Assembly: GCA_943736015.1 (NCBI GenBank)
Contig: OX031061.1
Location: forward strand, 61,882,192 to 61,946,191
DNA from: Tridacna crocea
Taxonomy: Eukaryota > Mollusca > Bivalvia > Cardiida > Cardiidae
Reading direction: 5' to 3'
Length of the DNA: 64,000 bases
Shown: piece after piece, positions 43,331-54,816 of the stretch
Layout of the letters: every line of letters starts with the position of its first letter
How positions within the stretch are numbered: the stretch's first letter is position 1
Translations under genes and position numbers: made by a program
The notes under the pieces: model-generated
The model's input: the letters and a program-made list of their open reading frames with translations, nothing else
Told to the model about the DNA's origin: nothing
Databases searched by the model: none

Positions 43331-44510
43331 GGTATATGACAAATGTTAGCGCGCATCGTACTGCGCATGTATTTTTTCGTGGATATTAAATCAAAAGTGC
43401 ACCCATTAATTTTTTGCACATAACGGAATTACTACTGGTGTACTGAAACAATTAGCACTTTCTTTTGGTAGTATTGGTAGAAAAAAATGGATTTTTGAAC
43501 TATTAGCGACAAACATTTAAATTACTGCTGGCACGGCGTCACACACCGAACAAGGAAACAAAGACAGGGAATTTAAGCTGTAGAGTATAGCTGTTTCCAC
43601 TTTAAAAATGATTGTTTGCAAAGGAGACATCTCGCCTGTTGAGCAATTTTTCCCTTTCCCACTATGACTGCTGAGCTTTTATTTCTATTTTTTTTTTTTG
43701 AAAAAAAAAAAAAAAATCCACAGTGACCTCCAACCTTTTTTTCTGGCGAATTAAGCACGGTTAGGTGCCATTTTTTTGTATTGTTTAGAATTATAATAAC
43801 TATAAGTGTGGAAATTTTAGAAAAAATCTGTCCGCTAGAAAGTATATATTTATTTTAGATTGACCCTTGATTCGGTCATTTTTTTTTTATTTCCCTATTT
43901 AACTCAATGATCCATATACGTGTATAACATGCCTATAATGTACATTTGCCAAAACGAGTTTTTTTGCGCAAAAATATAAAAATTTTCAACAAAATAATAT
44001 TTATTTGTATATTTTCTCTGTGATTCTTCTGTTTAATTGACTATTAAAGGCGCTATAAATCCATTATAAGCTGAATTTTTTAACTGTAGATACCTTTTTC
44101 AAAGGCAGATTTCTTAGAAATGAGCACGGTGATCCACATTGTTTTTTTATTGTAATCTCCTGAAACATGACCAGTTTTGCATGTGCAAAGTTTAAAAAAA
44201 AAATCTGTCCATTTAATAAAAATAGCTGTAATATACGTCTTTGGTAATATAAACTAATTATCTTTGTAAACCGTAGACAATCATCTTTGTAAACGTAGAC
44301 AAAAGCTAGATATAAGGTGTATGGTTAAAGAAAACTGTAGGGATTTGTCTTCCGGAAACTGTGGTTGAATGTCAATGGCTAGCAGCAATACAAAGAAATG
44401 CATTTTCTATCTGCAGTAATCTGTTCAACCTTTCAACCCATCAGGGGCAATACTTGGCATAAAGATACAAGAGTGATTATAGTTTCATAAAATAAAAGAA
44501 AAAAACGTCG
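43331..44510. other. AT-rich stretch, no gene recognised
   Basis: A faint A-family hairpin near 43610-43670 and a small duplication TCTTTGTAAACNGTAGACAA near 44260-44300. Confidence 0.35.
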
Positions 44511-44713
44511 TAACCCTTTACCACACAATGACGACTTTTGACGACCTTTGGAAAGAAGCCTTTGAATGCTGATCACCAGCATTTTCTCCTTTTCCCACAA
44601 TGTTTTCTACCCTACCAATAGACAGTTGCACCATTTGAACCACACTGAGATTGTCCTCTGCAAATGTTTTCAATTTAGACAGTTGTAAAATTTTATCGTT
44701 TGGTGAAGAGTTA
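44511..44713 (+). mobile_element. Family A1 MITE, one hairpin arm lost
   Basis: GAAGCCTTTGAATGCTGATC: the outer left arm is missing. Confidence 0.85.
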
Positions 44714-44859
44714 TAAACTGGATGAAAACGAATGAAGATGTATATTTAATGAAGGAAAATTTGTTTTTGACGAAACTCACTCCTTCGACTTCGCACACTT
44801 AAGGCAGCATCACAAAACCATGCATTGTTCAAGGAACCAGTAGGAAATAGTATACAGTC

Positions 44860-45030
44860 TGGAGGCGCAATACTCGGATTTTGGCATTTTATAATTTCTA
44901 TCCCTTAGACAGTAAAAAACAGATGATTGCTTTTGCAATATTTGGACGGCATAGATCAAGATCACACCGCACATAACGTCTGATCTTTGATTTACTCTGT
45001 CTGCTTGTTTAATAAAAATCTTTTTCACTT
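44860..45030 (-). mobile_element. Family C MITE, partial
   Basis: ATAGATCAAGATCACACCGC ... GTCTGATCTTTGATTTAC hairpin. Confidence 0.6.
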
Positions 45031-45137
45031 TTAGAAGATTGCTTTTTGCAACTGTCGAAAGAGATAAGGTTAGTAATTTTGGAACTGAAAGAGTTTAACA
45101 GCCATTTAGGCATACACCGCTATGTGCAATTGTGCTA

Positions 45138-47290
45138 TGTAGAGACGATGGACAGTGACCTCTTTTCAGAATATTCTAGAAACATAACGAACATTTACTG
45201 GTTTTTCCGTTGTGTGTGTGTGTTTTTTCTTTTTTTATAAACAGGTTGTTAGTAAACAAGCTGTTTATTAATCCATGATACTAGTATCATCTTTCTAGAA
45301 AAGACTAATCTAAAATTTTCCAGGCTTATATGAATAGGAGTGATTTACTTGGTGATTTTAGACTTGTGGCTTGGAAGGTACAGAATTACCGAAAAGTGTT
45401 GGATATAACTTGGATTTTAGATATGAAAGTTGGAATTATCGCTTATTTAAACAGGTTGCTCGTATGAACTTGCAAGTTAACTATTAACTATTGTTAATTT
45501 AGGAACCAGAAATTTCATTCTTTTCGTAATCTAAACATACATGTAATTCCTAATTTTGAGAGAGTCATTCTATTTCTTGTTCTAATAGAAATATTGTCAA
45601 AATTTCATGCAAACTTAACTCTTATTGTACTCTTTTGTCTATGTTCATTAATAAGTATTGTTAATTGTTAAAGGCTTGTTGCTCGTTTTTCTTTTCTAGT
45701 TACGTTTGGTTCATAACATAAATTGGGGGCTCGTCCGGGATTCATCATCGAGTCATTTTGGATATACTTTGAAATTATTTTCAACTTACAGTATTAAATT
45801 TTATTAGATAATAAAAAATGATAAAAAATAGAACTTGAATTTTATTTTACTGAACCGGCAATAAGCAATCATGTCTTTTGATCTTGAAAAGTTTATTGCT
45901 GAGCTGTCACAGGAGTTGTTAAATTTGGCAAAAAAGTCTGATTTCACTACTCTTGCTTCTCATTACAAACTGACTTCCATTAAAGGTACTATGTTAAAGC
46001 ATGAAATTAAGAATTCTATTGTTCAGATTTTAGTTGAGAAAGAAATACTTGATCCGTCTGCTCTGTCTCTTATTCTTTTGTCTCAGACAGATGTTAAAAC
46101 TAATATTTAGTTAGAAAAATTGAAATTACAGATGGAAAAAGAAGAGAGATTACGGGAGATAAAATTGAAATTAGAGCAAGAAGAAAGAATGAAAGAAAAA
46201 GAATTCGAGTCAGAAAAAGAAAAGAAAATGTATATTGAATAAGAAGAAAGAGAAAAGGATGGGCAATTTCAGATGAAAAATGAAAGAATCAGAAATAGAA
46301 AATAAAGAAAAACACTTCTGTGCATGCGGTTAATGGCTTTGACATAAAAGACCTCAGACTTGTACCGCCATTTCAAGAACAGGAAGTTGATAAATACCTT
46401 TCATATTTTGAAAGATTTGCTGAAAATTTGAAATGGCCAAAAACTGGACCTTACTCTTGCAAAGTGTTGTAACTGAATATTTTTCGCAATTAAGTAATGA
46501 GCAGCTCTGTACTTATAATAATGTTAAGGAATTGATTCTAAAGGCTTATGAATTGGTACCTGAAGTATATAGAAAAAAAATTAGGAATTGCAGGGAAGAA
46601 AATGGTCAAACCCATGTTGAATTTGCTAGAACTAAAGAACAATTATTTGATAGGTGGTGCCATTTAAAGAAAATAGGCTCATAGAAAACTTGTTAAAGGT
46701 GGATTTTGTCAAGAGTTTAAGTTCTAACATATGTCTTTATGCATAATATCTTTTCATGTACATTTTATTTGTAATGATATTTTCTATCTTCAAACAAAGG
46801 AAAGCATTACTTCTTAAAGCTTCCATTTCCTTTAGGAGGGGAAATCCTAGATAGGATGTACAGTGACCACTTTTTAGACTATTCTAGAAACATTAAGAAC
46901 ATTTTTGAAACGGGTTGTTAGTAAACAAGCTGTTTAGTAACCCATGATGTCATTTTTATAGAAAAGGCTAATCTAAAATTTTCCAAGCTGACATAAATTG
47001 GAGTGACTTACTTGGTGATTTTGGACTTGGATTTTGAAGTCAGACTGGTGGCTTGGAAGATACAGAATTAGTGAAAACTGTTTGGATTTAACTTGGATTT
47101 TAGATCTGTAAGTTGAAGTTATCATTTATTTAAACAGTTTGCTCATATGTACGTGCTAAGATTAAGAATCGTCAAATTTCATTCAAACTTAACTCTTATT
47201 GTACTCTTTTGTCTTTGTTCATTAATAAATATTGTTAATTGTTAAAGGCTTGTAGCTGGTTTTCTTTCTCGATACGCTTGCCTCGTAACA
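45138..47290 (+). mobile_element. Fossil Ty3/gypsy-type LTR retrotransposon
   Basis: Two related long terminal repeats (about 45138-45718 and 46850-47290) share many blocks, including an identical run TGTTCATTAATAA near their 3' ends, and close in AACA. The first is followed after five bases by a primer-binding site, TGGGGGCTCGTCCGGGAT at 45724-45741, complementary to a proline-type tRNA. A purine-rich tract precedes the second repeat. Between them is a gag-like region (about 45871-46684) recalling the SCAN-related capsid segment of Gmr1-like gypsy elements (phrases NNVKELILKAYELVPE and HVEFARTKEQLFDRW). No pol region was recognised. The element is broken in several places, and the clear divergence of its LTRs suggests an old insertion. 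Confidence 0.75.
45724..45741 (+). other. Primer-binding site of the LTR element
   Basis: TGGGGGCTCGTCCGGGAT is the classic tRNA-Pro-type primer-binding site, placed five bases after the 5' LTR. Confidence 0.85.
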
Positions 47291-47559
47291 GTTGAAAAAC
47301 ACCGTATCTAAAGACAACAACTTATGTTCCTAAAGTAGGCTGTAATTTCTTTGCACCTTTCATCCTTTTTCCAGACACACCACTGTTCAACAGTTTGCCT
47401 TTTGAAACCTATTTCAAATTTAAAAGAAAAACATGAGCTTTCTTTTGAAACTCTCAACGGTATATGTACGCGCTCTTTCACTTGCCAATGTGAATACTAT
47501 CTAAATTATGACCCTTTTAGCATAAAATTAAATGTGTAGTGCTTTAATTTCGGTAAATA

Positions 47560-47640
47560 TGAATTAAGACCAGACTGCGCACAACGTGCAGGCCGAACTT
47601 GGGGCTACATTGTTTGATATTTTGTCTTTGTAGTAATATT
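47560..47640 (+). mobile_element. Family C hairpin fragment
   Basis: AAGACCAGACTGCGCACAAC and GTGCAGGCCGAACTTGG. Confidence 0.5.
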
Positions 47641-47978
47641 CTAATAGTAAAAAAAATAACATTTATATTATATTATCGGTGGGTTTAAAGTTGACTTTAA
47701 AAGTGTCCATTCCGATACGCTTTTACCGTAGGCGTTAAGTGTCAACTTTGGATCGATATCTAGAAGTTAAAACAAACTTGAAATTCAACCCGCGTTTTGA
47801 TCCAATGAAGCGTTCTTTCTATGGGACCAAATAAAACTTTGAAAAAAAAAGTGGACTGTTAGTTAATTAATATTATGTAAATTAAGATTGTGAAAAAGAA
47901 AAATGGATTGATAGTTGTTTGTGATATTTTCTTTTTGGTGGTGTTAGTGTTTCGGTTTATAAATAGGAACCCGTCACC
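47641..47978 (+). other. Repeat-poor stretch before the candidate exon
   Basis: No recognised repeat. May hold the promoter and 5' UTR of the candidate exon at 47979. Confidence 0.25.
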
Positions 47979-48047
47979 ATGTCAACCGATGAAACGAACA
48001 GCATAAAGGATCACATGGCTCGGCTTCGTCTGCAAATGGTGAAGCAG
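47979..48047 (+). CDS. Candidate first coding exon of an unidentified gene
   Basis: An ATG in good context (GTCACCATGT) opens 23 codons that end exactly at CAG/GTATGG, a consensus-like splice donor (phase 0). The peptide starts MSTDETNSIKDH and continues as a basic, heptad-like helix (MARLRLQMVKQ). A TATAAATA string lies about 20 bases upstream of the ATG. The 300 bases before it are free of the common transposons. The helix resembles the N-terminal coiled coil of small subunits such as G-protein gamma, but this is only an impression. The following intron starts with a family A copy at 48073, and the next exon was not found in the window. Confidence 0.35.
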
Positions 48048-48072
48048 GTATGGATGGAAAAGAAATATTTGT

Positions 48073-48350
48073 ATTAATTCTTGACCAAACGAGAAAATCT
48101 AGACTTACCTAAATTGAACGCATGTAAAGAAGACAAATTTAGAGCGGTTCAAATGATTCGATTTCTCAGAGAAAAAAGGCTTTTGAAAGCATTGTGGGAA
48201 ATGGAGAGAATGCTGGTTACCCAGCATTTTCTCCTTTTCCATCAATGTTTTCAGAAGCCTTTTTTTTCACGGCGTCGTTTTCTCCTCGTCTCACAATGTT
48301 TTCAAGAACTTTCCTCTTTGGGGTCGAGACTGTTTCGCAGTAGATTTAAA
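48073..48350 (-). mobile_element. Family A1 MITE in the putative intron
   Basis: Begins CTTGACCAAACGAGAAAAT. Hairpin at about 48184-48252, extra partial arm after it. Confidence 0.75.
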
Positions 48351-48409
48351 TGCTGAGTAAATTTAATGGTATTTTACTTCCAGTAGGAAAATGCCTAAAA
48401 ATGTAATTT

Positions 48410-48545
48410 CTAAGTTTTGTTCGCTGATAGGATTCTACCCTAATGGATTGTATAGATCTATTATCAGATTTCACGTTCTTTGCTGCTCGATTTTGATCTA
48501 CACTGTATGTATAAACTGGTTCAAATTTGGTTGAGAAAAGGTTAA
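48410..48545. mobile_element. Family C MITE fragment
   Basis: ATAGATCTATTATCAGATTT and TCGATTTTGATCTACACTG. Confidence 0.5.
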
Positions 48546-48622
48546 AGTTCACCTGTCATCGTTTGTTGCTATTGATTTATTTAGCTACGAACAAAATAAT
48601 GGATGTGATGAATTGTTCACTT

Positions 48623-48665
48623 AAACCTATGTTGTTGGTACTCATTAAAATAGTTTCACACAGGT
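48623..48665. mobile_element. Family H hairpin-arm fragment
   Basis: AAACCTATGTTGTTGGTACT matches the stem at 19937. Confidence 0.6.
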
Positions 48666-48826
48666 AAAATCTTGTCATTATGTAGCAAACAGATTCTTGT
48701 GTACAATTCAAAACATGTTTTTGGCAATCTTATGCTTGTTAGGCAGCGAAGTCTGTGTGTTATCACATTTGCTTACTTCATTTGGAATCCTCTATTTCTC
48801 TAAGGTAAAGGTATTTAAACCTACAT

Positions 48827-49043
48827 ATTCTAGAGAGAGAGTGGGGACAGAGAGCGAGAGAGAGAGAGTGAGAGAGCGAGAGAGAGAGAGCCATACTTTC
48901 TACCAATGGGGAAAATAGAATATTTGAGAGAGAGAAACCGAGAGACCGAAAGACCGAGAGAGACACAGAGAGAGACCAAGAGAGAGAGAGAGACATAGAG
49001 AGAGGGGGACCAAGGAAAAGAGAGAGAGAGAGAGAGAGAGAGA
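48827..49043 (+). repeat. (GA)n-rich microsatellite
   Basis: Two blocks of GA/GAGACC repeats separated by about 25 bases of ordinary sequence. Confidence 0.95.
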
Positions 49044-49429
49044 AAACAAGAAGGTATACATGGCTGATCTTCAAAAACAATACAATATCAATTTCCATTT
49101 CGCCCTTATCTCATTAAACGCCAAATACTTGTAACAATATAATATTCACTCATTTTGAACGCACAATTTGGTCCAATTTCAAGACTACTTTCGTTACAAT
49201 GCCTATAACTGATTCAGAAAAAAGCAGAATCAGTAGGTTCACGTTCTGTGCAGTCTGATCTTTATCTACACGCCAAAGAAACTAAGTTTGCTGTTGGAAG
49301 CACGAAGGTTTATAACGCAATACCAGAGACAAAGAAAAATTCTTATGGTATCTCAACCAAAAAAAATTACATGTATATTGAATATTTGGTGTCTGCCTTA
49401 AATGTTAGTTGTTTCCAAAAAGACAAAAG

Positions 49430-49560
49430 TTGAGCCATGTCTTGGCAGAAAACATTTGCAAAAGACAGCTTAAATGTAGTTCAAAAGTTATTTTTCATCT
49501 TTCACACCAGCATTTTCTCCTTTTCCCACACTGTTTTATTATTTTTTTCAGGGTCTTTAT
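49430..49560. mobile_element. Family A1 fragment
   Basis: ACCAGCATTTTCTCCTTTTC arm without its partner. Confidence 0.6.
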
Positions 49561-49685
49561 GACAAGGGTGAAAACAAAAATACATTTATTTCATGTACAA
49601 GTATGGTCTCACATATACTCATTTTGTCGTTCAATCCTTGCTATTACCGAAAGATAATTGAAATAATATTGAAAGCGGGATAAAC

Positions 49686-50045
49686 TTCAATTAAATCAAA
49701 CAATTGATCAATCAATCAACCGATTGATCGACAACCAACCAATCAACCAACCGAAAAATCAATCAATCAGTCAGTCAGTCAGTCACTCAGTCAATTAATT
49801 AATCAATCAACCATGTAATCTACAAATCAATCATTCAATAAACCACTTAAACAACAAATCAATCAACCAGCCAACCAACTATTTAACCAGCCAACCAGCC
49901 AGCCAGCCAACCAACCAACAAACCAACCAACCTACCAATCGATCGATCAATCAATCAATCAATCAATCAACCAACCATTCAATTTAATTCAATTCAATTC
50001 AATCAATTAGTTTAATTCAATTCAATCAACCAATCAATCTAAAAT
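49686..50045 (+). repeat. AATC/AACC-type degenerate tetranucleotide repeat
   Basis: About 360 bp of ATCA, ACCA, AGTC and ATTCA variants, on both sides of a GATCGATC motif. Confidence 0.95.
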
Positions 50046-50249
50046 TCGCGTTTATTCGACGGACTACCTGCTAAATCCGAGCTTTTTGGTAGTATTGTCG
50101 TGGAGTATTTGTTTGTTTTTCATGTATTACATTTGTACATAAAAGGTAAGAAGAAGATAGAATTACGGGAATAAAAAAAAATCAACAAACATTTCACCGA
50201 CATGAATGCTACAATAATCTCACATTGTTGACGATATAATCCTTACCTC

Positions 50250-50452
50250 TATACCAAACGACAGAATGTTAGACAAGTCCAAATTGAAAGCATTTTGCAG
50301 ACGACAAAAAAAAAATCAGACACCGAATTTGTTTGTGTAATTCTTGCAAACATTGTGGGAAAAGGAGAAAATGCTGGTAACCAGCATTTTCTACTTTTTC
50401 CATAATGTTTTCAAGGCCGTTTAATTATTGGATTTACCCGTAAAAGGACAAA
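50250..50452 (-). mobile_element. Family A1 MITE
   Basis: Minus flanks but GGTAACC centre, one of the exceptions to the centre/orientation rule. Confidence 0.8.
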
Positions 50453-50577
50453 AAACATTGTGGAAAAAGTAGAAAATGCTGGTTATCAGCATTTTCTCCT
50501 TTGCTCACATTTCTTTTTAAAGTTTTATTTTCTGAAGGGTTGTTGAAAAACAAGACTCTTTGGTAAAAGATTAAATA
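50450..50577 (-). mobile_element. Family A1 right half
   Basis: AAAACATTGTGGAAAAAGTA then TTTGGTAAAAGATTAA. Confidence 0.7.
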
Positions 50578-50652
50578 ACTAATAAATTTCTCACTGATAT
50601 GTAAATTCAGGCTTTACTCTTTACCAGACGACAAAATTTTAGACGAGTGCTA

Positions 50653-50882
50653 ATAAACCCTTTCCCAAACAATCCCTGGTTTTTACGGGTCTGGATTAGA
50701 AGCCTTTTGAAAACATTGTGGGAAAAGGAGAAAATGCTGGTAACCAGCATTTTATCCTTTTCCCACAATGTTTTCTACCCTATCATATAGAAAAATCATC
50801 TTTTTAGCAACTGGTAATTTGTTATCTGCAAGATGCTTTAAATTTGTTCTGGTCCAGAATTTATCGTTTGGGAAAGGGTTAA
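50653..50882 (+). mobile_element. Family A1 MITE, CCCTGG subtype
   Basis: Close relative of 37901-38130. Preceded by a 35-bp minus left-end fragment. Confidence 0.9.
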
Positions 50883-51005
50883 AAGATCGATCGATTATTG
50901 TAGTGTTTAAAGCCGTTTTCAACATTATTTCTGTTATATGGCAGCGGCCAGTGCACCTATCCATGCTTTCCTGGAGTTTCTTTTACCAGCACTCCGCACA
51001 ATTTT

Positions 51006-51180
51006 CTTTCCAAGCCATTGGCTGCTTTCCCACATAACACATTGGCCATTGGTGGGAGAGGAATGAATCCTGTCTCAGTGACTATCATCAATCCTCGGAA
51101 AGAAATTAGCCGAGCCTGGTATCCGATCCACGACCCCCAGCACTCAAGTCCTGACTGAGCTACCGAGGGCTCGGCCAAAA
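51006..51180 (-). mobile_element. tRNA-derived SINE
   Basis: Reverse complement has GGTAGCTCAGTCAGGACTTG (box A) and GTGGATCGGATACC (box B). Confidence 0.7.
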
Positions 51181-51204
51181 TCAAAAGATGTTGCAGGCAA
51201 CTAA

Positions 51205-51370
51205 TCGAGTATACGTCAAATATTAGGGAATGTGGCTTTGGAAGGGCAGAAAAAATATAGGAAAAGGAGAAAATGCTGGTTACCAGTATTTTCTCCTTTT
51301 CCTACAATGTTTTCAAAAGACTTCTAATTCAGGGTCGTTGAAAGCTGGGAATGTTTGGTAAAAGATGTAT
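51205..51370 (-). mobile_element. Family A1 MITE, left flank lost
   Basis: Hairpin with TAGGAAAAGG/CCTTTTCCTA paired in both arms. Confidence 0.8.
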
Positions 51371-51420
51371 TTACAAACTAATAAATCTCTTTGCATCTGA
51401 TATATACAATTAACTGTAAA

Positions 51421-51649
51421 TTAACCCATTACCAAATAATAGAATTTTAGGTTTGTCCAGATCGAAAGCATTTGCGGACAACAACATACGATTGACTGAA
51501 AATTTGAAATTTGGTTGATGAAGGGTAGAAAACATTGTGGAAAAAGGAGAAAATGCTGGTTACCAGCATTTTCTCCTTTTCCCACAATTTTTTCTAAAGG
51601 CTTCTTTCTCAGGGTCGTCAAAAGTAGGGATTGTGTGGTAATGGGTTAA
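51421..51649 (-). mobile_element. Family A1 MITE, complete
   Basis: TTAACCCATTACCAAAT to GTGGTAATGGGTTAA. Confidence 0.92.
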
Positions 51650-51693
51650 ACATTAAAATGTCTGTATTGGTAAGGATTGTGGAATGTATAAGG

Positions 51694-51800
51694 TGAAACA
51701 GAAGTGTTGAATTTAAAAGGAAATAGCTGTACACTACTTTATTTATCTGTCGAAATAAAATCCTCTATTCACCATCATTTCAAAAGGAATGATTGTTGCG
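51694..51800. repeat. Dispersed repeat shared with 53860-53980
   Basis: TTTAAAAGGAAATAGCTGTA and CATCATTTCAAAAGGAATG. Confidence 0.5.
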
Positions 51801-51951
51801 TCATATAAAAATGTTGTTCTGCACAGGCCGACTATTCAATTGAACATTTATAGGTTATTATTATTACATTTAGTCTTATTCGTTTACAAAACAAGGTTAA
51901 AGGCCCGGTAAAGGCCAAAATATCAAAGCAGGTGTCATAATACACTTAGAT

Positions 51952-52180
51952 TTAACTCTTTACCACACGAGAAAATTTTAGACTGGTCCAAATTGAAAGC
52001 ATTTGCAGACGACAAAATAAAGGTGACTGAAAAATAGAAATTTGTTCTGGGAAGGGTAGAAAACACTGTGGGAAAAGGAGAAAATGCTGGTTACCAGCAT
52101 TTTCTCCTTTTCCCACAGTGTTTTCAAAAGGCTTCTTTCTCAGGGGCGTCAAAAGTAGGGATTGTGTGGTAATGGGTTAA
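51952..52180 (-). mobile_element. Family A1 MITE, youngest-looking
   Basis: Perfect 67-bp palindrome at 52059-52125. TTAA both ends. Differs from 31343-31572 at only a few bases. Confidence 0.95.
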
Positions 52181-52327
52181 ATCATAGCCTACCATGTAAA
52201 AGTATGAAATATATTTTGGAGATGAAAGTCTGTTACGGTATGTTCGGGCCATATTTTAGTTGCTGGCAGAAAAAAAATCAAAATCACGACAAAAAAATAA
52301 ACAGAAGACAAAGCTACCTTACAGATT

Positions 52328-52556
52328 TTAACCCTTTACCAAACAATCCCTAGTTTTTACGACCCTGAGATAGAAGCCTTTTGAAAACATTGTGGGAAAA
52401 GGAGAAAATGCTGGTAACCAGCATTTTCTCCTTTTCCTACAATGTTTTCTTCCCCGCTGGAAACAAATTTCAATTTTTGAATTATGTTTATTTCGTCGTC
52501 TATAAGTGCTTTGAATTTGGACCAGTCTAAAATTTTGTTGTTTGGGAAAGGGTTAA
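52328..52556 (+). mobile_element. Family A1 MITE, complete
   Basis: TTAACCCTTTACCAAAC to GGGAAAGGGTTAA. Confidence 0.92.
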
Positions 52557-52612
52557 GCTAATTTTGAAATTAATTTCTCTGTCAGCGGCTAACACTTAGA
52601 CTGACTGTACAA

Positions 52613-52740
52613 TAACAGATTGTCATCTTCACAATAATTTCCAGATTTTTAAATGGTTTGATATAAATTTAAATGTATTTAAAAAGCCGCTTTGTTAATT
52701 ATTTGGGCTTTATTGTCACTTTAAAACACAAGAACTATTC
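52613..52740. repeat. Dispersed repeat, second copy of 34938-35060
   Basis: AACAGATTGTCATCTTCACA start, 55 bases after a family A end. Confidence 0.6.
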
Positions 52741-53012
52741 CAGTATAAAGTAAACGACCTTTCTACAGAAGGATTATAAGAGGCTGGTGTATGTAGACAT
52801 GATCACATGATCTTATGCAGCGGTCTTCTTTCTCAACGATTTTTTTCTTGTTTTTTTTTTTCATCTGTTTAGATTTATTTGCTAAATGAAAAGTAACAAT
52901 TATTTGAGAGGTCATGGCAAATCAATGTTAGAAATCTTTTATGAAATTCATCAAATACAGATAAACCACATCTATTTCCTGGTTTATTTTTTTATGTAAA
53001 GATTAGAAATAA

Positions 53013-53225
53013 TTAACCCTTAACCTGCTAGATACCTGAAATAAAATTTTCACTGCGATAGTAAATACCCAAATACTGCTTATCTCAATGTGATGTTTTT
53101 GGGACTGATATCTCCTCATCGGACAGTGAAGATCCAAGATCAGACTGCACATTCTGTGAAGTCTAATCTTGATCTACATTGGCCGCAAAAGGTTATAAGG
53201 TCGCGCTTAGCAGCGTAGGGGTAAA
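53013..53225 (-). mobile_element. Family C MITE, complete
   Basis: TTAACCCTTAACCTGCTAG start; hairpin ATCAGACTGCACATTCTG ... CTAATCTTGATCTAC; end AGCAGCGTAGGGGTAAA. Confidence 0.85.
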
Positions 53226-53358
53226 GCAGTAGAGAGTGAACATCAAGACCTACAAATCTATTTTATATTTCTAGTCGTTTTGCTACAGCAAGTTTTACGT
53301 AGACTGCAGGTTTTCTTTATAATATTTTTGCCTTGGGATTTTAACAGTTTAATACATT

Positions 53359-53622
53359 AATGACCCGTCACACGAAAATGGTCTATCAGGGAATTCCGTA
53401 CATCAATTAGATGTAAACAGATCAAAGATAGTGCAGGTCAATTTAAGTTGGAAATATAAAAATGATTTGTGTGCAGTAAGGTGGAATGACCATTTTTCAA
53501 ACAGAAAATATCATAAAAGCGAAAAATGTCGACCCTGGTCAGCCTGCGCATCCGCGCAGTCTGACCAGGGTCGACACTTTTCACAGTTCCCAGAAGGTCC
53601 CTTTGACTCATGACGGGTCACA
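53359..53622 (+). mobile_element. Family D MITE, single-unit copy
   Basis: AATGACCCGTCACACG facing TCATGACGGGTCACATT; hairpin CCTGGTCAGCCTGCGC / GCGCAGTCTGACCAGG at about 53532-53570. Confidence 0.88.
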
Positions 53623-53744
53623 TTTATACATAGATTTGGCGATTTCGAAAATATACGGACAGAAAAAAATCTCTGTTGAGCAAAACAATAAAAACTGATA
53701 CTAGTCTAACAAAGAATTTTAAATATATAGGCTTTACTGCACAA

Positions 53745-53854
53745 GCGGGGGCATAGATCAAAGATCAGACTGCATGTTCTGTGCAGTCTGATCTTGATCT
53801 ATGCTGTTCGCGCAAAAGTCAGCGTTTGTCGCCCATGGTCATCGAAAGGGTTAA
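53745..53854. mobile_element. Family C MITE, short
   Basis: Hairpin GATCAGACTGCATGTTCTGT ... CAGTCTGATCTTGATC; ends at AGGGTTAAA. Confidence 0.75.
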
Positions 53855-53992
53855 AGAAAAAGAAGTGTTAAATTTAAAAGGAAATTGCTGTAAACTATTC
53901 CTGTTTATTTATCTTTATAAATAAATTTCCCTACACAACATCATTTCAATAGCAACCAGGGCCGCGTCATGTTAATTTAAGGTAATGTTAAT

Positions 53993-54352
53993 TTAAAGTA
54001 GACCCGTAATACTTCTAGTGCAGCGTGGCATAAAATTTCTTGCGCAATACGTATTTAAACAGATATAATACGTTTGCACATTTTCAACTGACCAGGAATT
54101 CCTTTAATCTCTATCTTGACATTATTTGTTAATGCTTTTGTTAGTTTCCAGAAAAGGGAGATAATTATTATCTCCCTTCGTAATGAGAAAAATAGTGGTT
54201 TTAGATTGATAAATGATAATTCTAAGAAGGAAAAAATGGAAAATGTGGCTCGGTCAAAGTAGTACAATAATATTCATTTTTAATAATAAAAATTTTGCAG
54301 GATAATATTACACCGGCAATAGCTATTTTCTATTACGGGTCCACTACGTTAA
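53993..54352 (-). mobile_element. Family F MITE, GTAGACCC subtype, chained
   Basis: TTAAAGTAGACCCGTAATAC facing CTATTACGGGTCCACTACG-TTAA; centre GGGAGATAATTATTATCTCC. Shares its right TTAA with an A2 copy. Confidence 0.88.
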
Positions 54353-54576
54353 CCCTTTACTCCATCGATACTCATTTCTACGCATTACTTGAAGGAGCCC
54401 TTGGAAAACATTGTGGCAAAAGGTGAAATTGCTCGTGACGAGCAATTTCACCTTTTGTCACAATGTTTTCTATGCTATCAAAAGGTGTCATATACACATA
54501 AGAAACGGCTTCATCCTTGCTGTTATTTAGGGTCAATTAGGGATACCATAGAAATGCCTTATGGAGTAAAGGGTTA
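54349..54576 (-). mobile_element. Family A2 MITE, complete
   Basis: TTAACCCTTTACTCCATCG to TGGAGTAAAGGGTTAA; GTGACGA centre, as expected for reversed A2. Confidence 0.93.
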
Positions 54577-54631
54577 AGTCATAGTCTGAACAGAGGGTTT
54601 CAGTGCATATATATTCAAAATGTATGTACAT

Positions 54632-54814
54632 AGGTCAGCCAGAGAGCATTTGCAGAAGACAAAATAAACATAACTCAAAAATTGAAATTTGTTTCCAGAT
54701 GGGTAGAAAGCATAGTGTGAAAAGGAGAAAATACTGCTTCTCTTTTTCCCACAATGTTTTCAAAAGGCTTCTATCACACAGTCGTAAAAACCAGGCATTA
54801 TTTAGTAAAGGGTG
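54632..54814 (-). mobile_element. Family A1 MITE, left end lost
   Basis: Hairpin centre deleted (AAATACTGCTTCTCTTTTTC). Confidence 0.75.
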
Positions 54815-54816
54815 AA

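Noticed and set aside
48778-49098. Serine/leucine-rich minus-strand frame
   Set aside because: Same cause, GA microsatellite.
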